Shown in pieces: positions 63,715-64,000 of a stretch of 64,000 nucleotides of DNA (the stretch's first letter is position 1; every line of letters begins with the position of its first letter). Both the position numbers and the translations under genes were made by a program. The DNA lies in assembly GCA_022009935.1 (NCBI GenBank), contig CP091731.1, forward strand, positions 1,116,001 through 1,180,000, written 5' to 3'. Below the pieces are notes generated by a model that saw nothing but the letters and a program-made list of their open reading frames with translations, did not search any database and had not been told where the DNA came from. The stretch is from Candidatus Melainabacteria bacterium. Its GTDB lineage: Bacteria; Cyanobacteriota; Vampirovibrionia; Gastranaerophilales; Gastranaerophilaceae.

Positions 63715-64000
63715 ATGAAAAAAGTCATAAAATAATATTTAATATATTCGTTTTACTATTTATTTTAAATTTAATAATAAATAAATCATGTGCAAATGAA
63801 GTTAATGACTTAGTTTCCAAATTTTATCAACTTCATCCCATAATTTATAAAGAATCAACAACAAAAATAAGTTTGATAGATCCCAAAATGGATTTGATAA
63901 ACAGTTATCTTCCGGGTCAGCGTGGTGCGAACCAGCTTATAGTTTACACACCAAATTATCAATTTAAAACAACAGGCACAAATGAGTTTGGAACAGAAGC
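63715..64000 (+). CDS. Secreted protein, N-terminal part (cut by window edge)
   Basis: About 95 residues visible. Signal peptide (VIKIIFNIFVLLFILNLIIN then KSCA-NE); one missing A near 63732 breaks the frame after MKKVIK. Mature part: VSKFYQLHPIIYKESTTKIS, then SYLPGQRGANQLIVYTPNYQ and TTGTNEFGTEA. The RGANQL-YTP-TGTNEFG pattern resembles phosphodiester glycosidase (NAGPA/DUF2233-type) proteins, but too little is present to be sure. The 213 bases before it hold no gene I can see. Confidence 0.5.

Noticed and set aside
1..64000. Alternative genetic code or programmed frameshifting
   Set aside because: Breaks occur at many different run types and at no common slippery motif; each is repaired by one base, and intact genes use TAA/TAG/TGA normally as stops.

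Overview
The window looks like a piece of chromosome from an AT-rich, Gram-negative-type, flagellated bacterium. The best fit is Gastranaerophilales (Melainabacteria/Vampirovibrionia, the non-photosynthetic relatives of cyanobacteria). The grounds are a sepF-yggS pair, a cyanobacterial-style OmpR regulator with its own histidine kinase, flagellar P- and L-ring genes (flgI, flgH), many Gln/Asn/Lys-rich hypothetical proteins, and TTG/GTG starts. This placement is inference from gene content, not from a marker tree.

Sequence quality dominates the reading. Roughly three quarters of the genes, including near-universal ones (eno, priA, recR, tadA, aroQ, flgI), are broken by single-base indels, mostly in homopolymer runs, and the reading frame resumes at once on the other side. 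I therefore merged the pieces into whole genes. They look like long-read indel errors rather than pseudogenes, but this cannot be proved here. Some large genes (gatA, leuC-like, flgL, yggS, mgtC) are intact.

Layout. 1-4.7 kb: end of enolase, two hypothetical genes, priA and a PC4-like gene on the minus strand. 4.8-7.4 kb: minus-strand yggS-sepF-thiC cluster with a strong promoter. 7.8-18.9 kb: a GNAT-like gene, a minus-strand aconitase-family large subunit/small subunit/NAD-dehydrogenase operon, aroQ, lineage-specific hypothetical genes (one with a CAAA tetranucleotide tract near its start), oppF-type ATPase, a degenerate histidine kinase, and recR-ybaB. 19-21 kb: a gene-free mosaic of repeats ending in a 121-bp tandem array that runs into a DUF2400 gene. 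21-28.7 kb: tadA, a two-component system, a repeat-containing membrane protein, gatA. 28.7-39.2 kb: xer recombinase, a membrane-free FlhA C-terminal domain protein, a PilZ protein with an apparent signal peptide, a zinc-ribbon/ATPase/TPR protein, a hydrolase, a degenerate HD-GYP protein and a TPR protein. 39.6-40.4 kb: small genes. 40.7-54.5 kb: a flagellar rod/ring/hook cluster (SLT transglycosylase, flgF, flgG, flgA, flgH, flgI, flgJ, flgM-like, flgN, flgK, flgL, Maf/DUF115 glycosyltransferase). 54.5-64 kb: a small cationic ORF, SWIM-SNF2 helicase, GH38 alpha-mannosidase, MgtC, TPR protein, PlsC-like acyltransferase and a truncated secreted protein.

The most unusual features are: (1) a dispersed modular repeat family that fills three gaps of about 1 kb inside the flagellar cluster and ends, just before the next gene, in a conserved promoter-like block; (2) an FlhA C-terminal domain with no membrane export domain, apparently fused behind a DUF4177-like and coiled-coil region; (3) a CAAA repeat placed to switch a hypothetical protein on and off.
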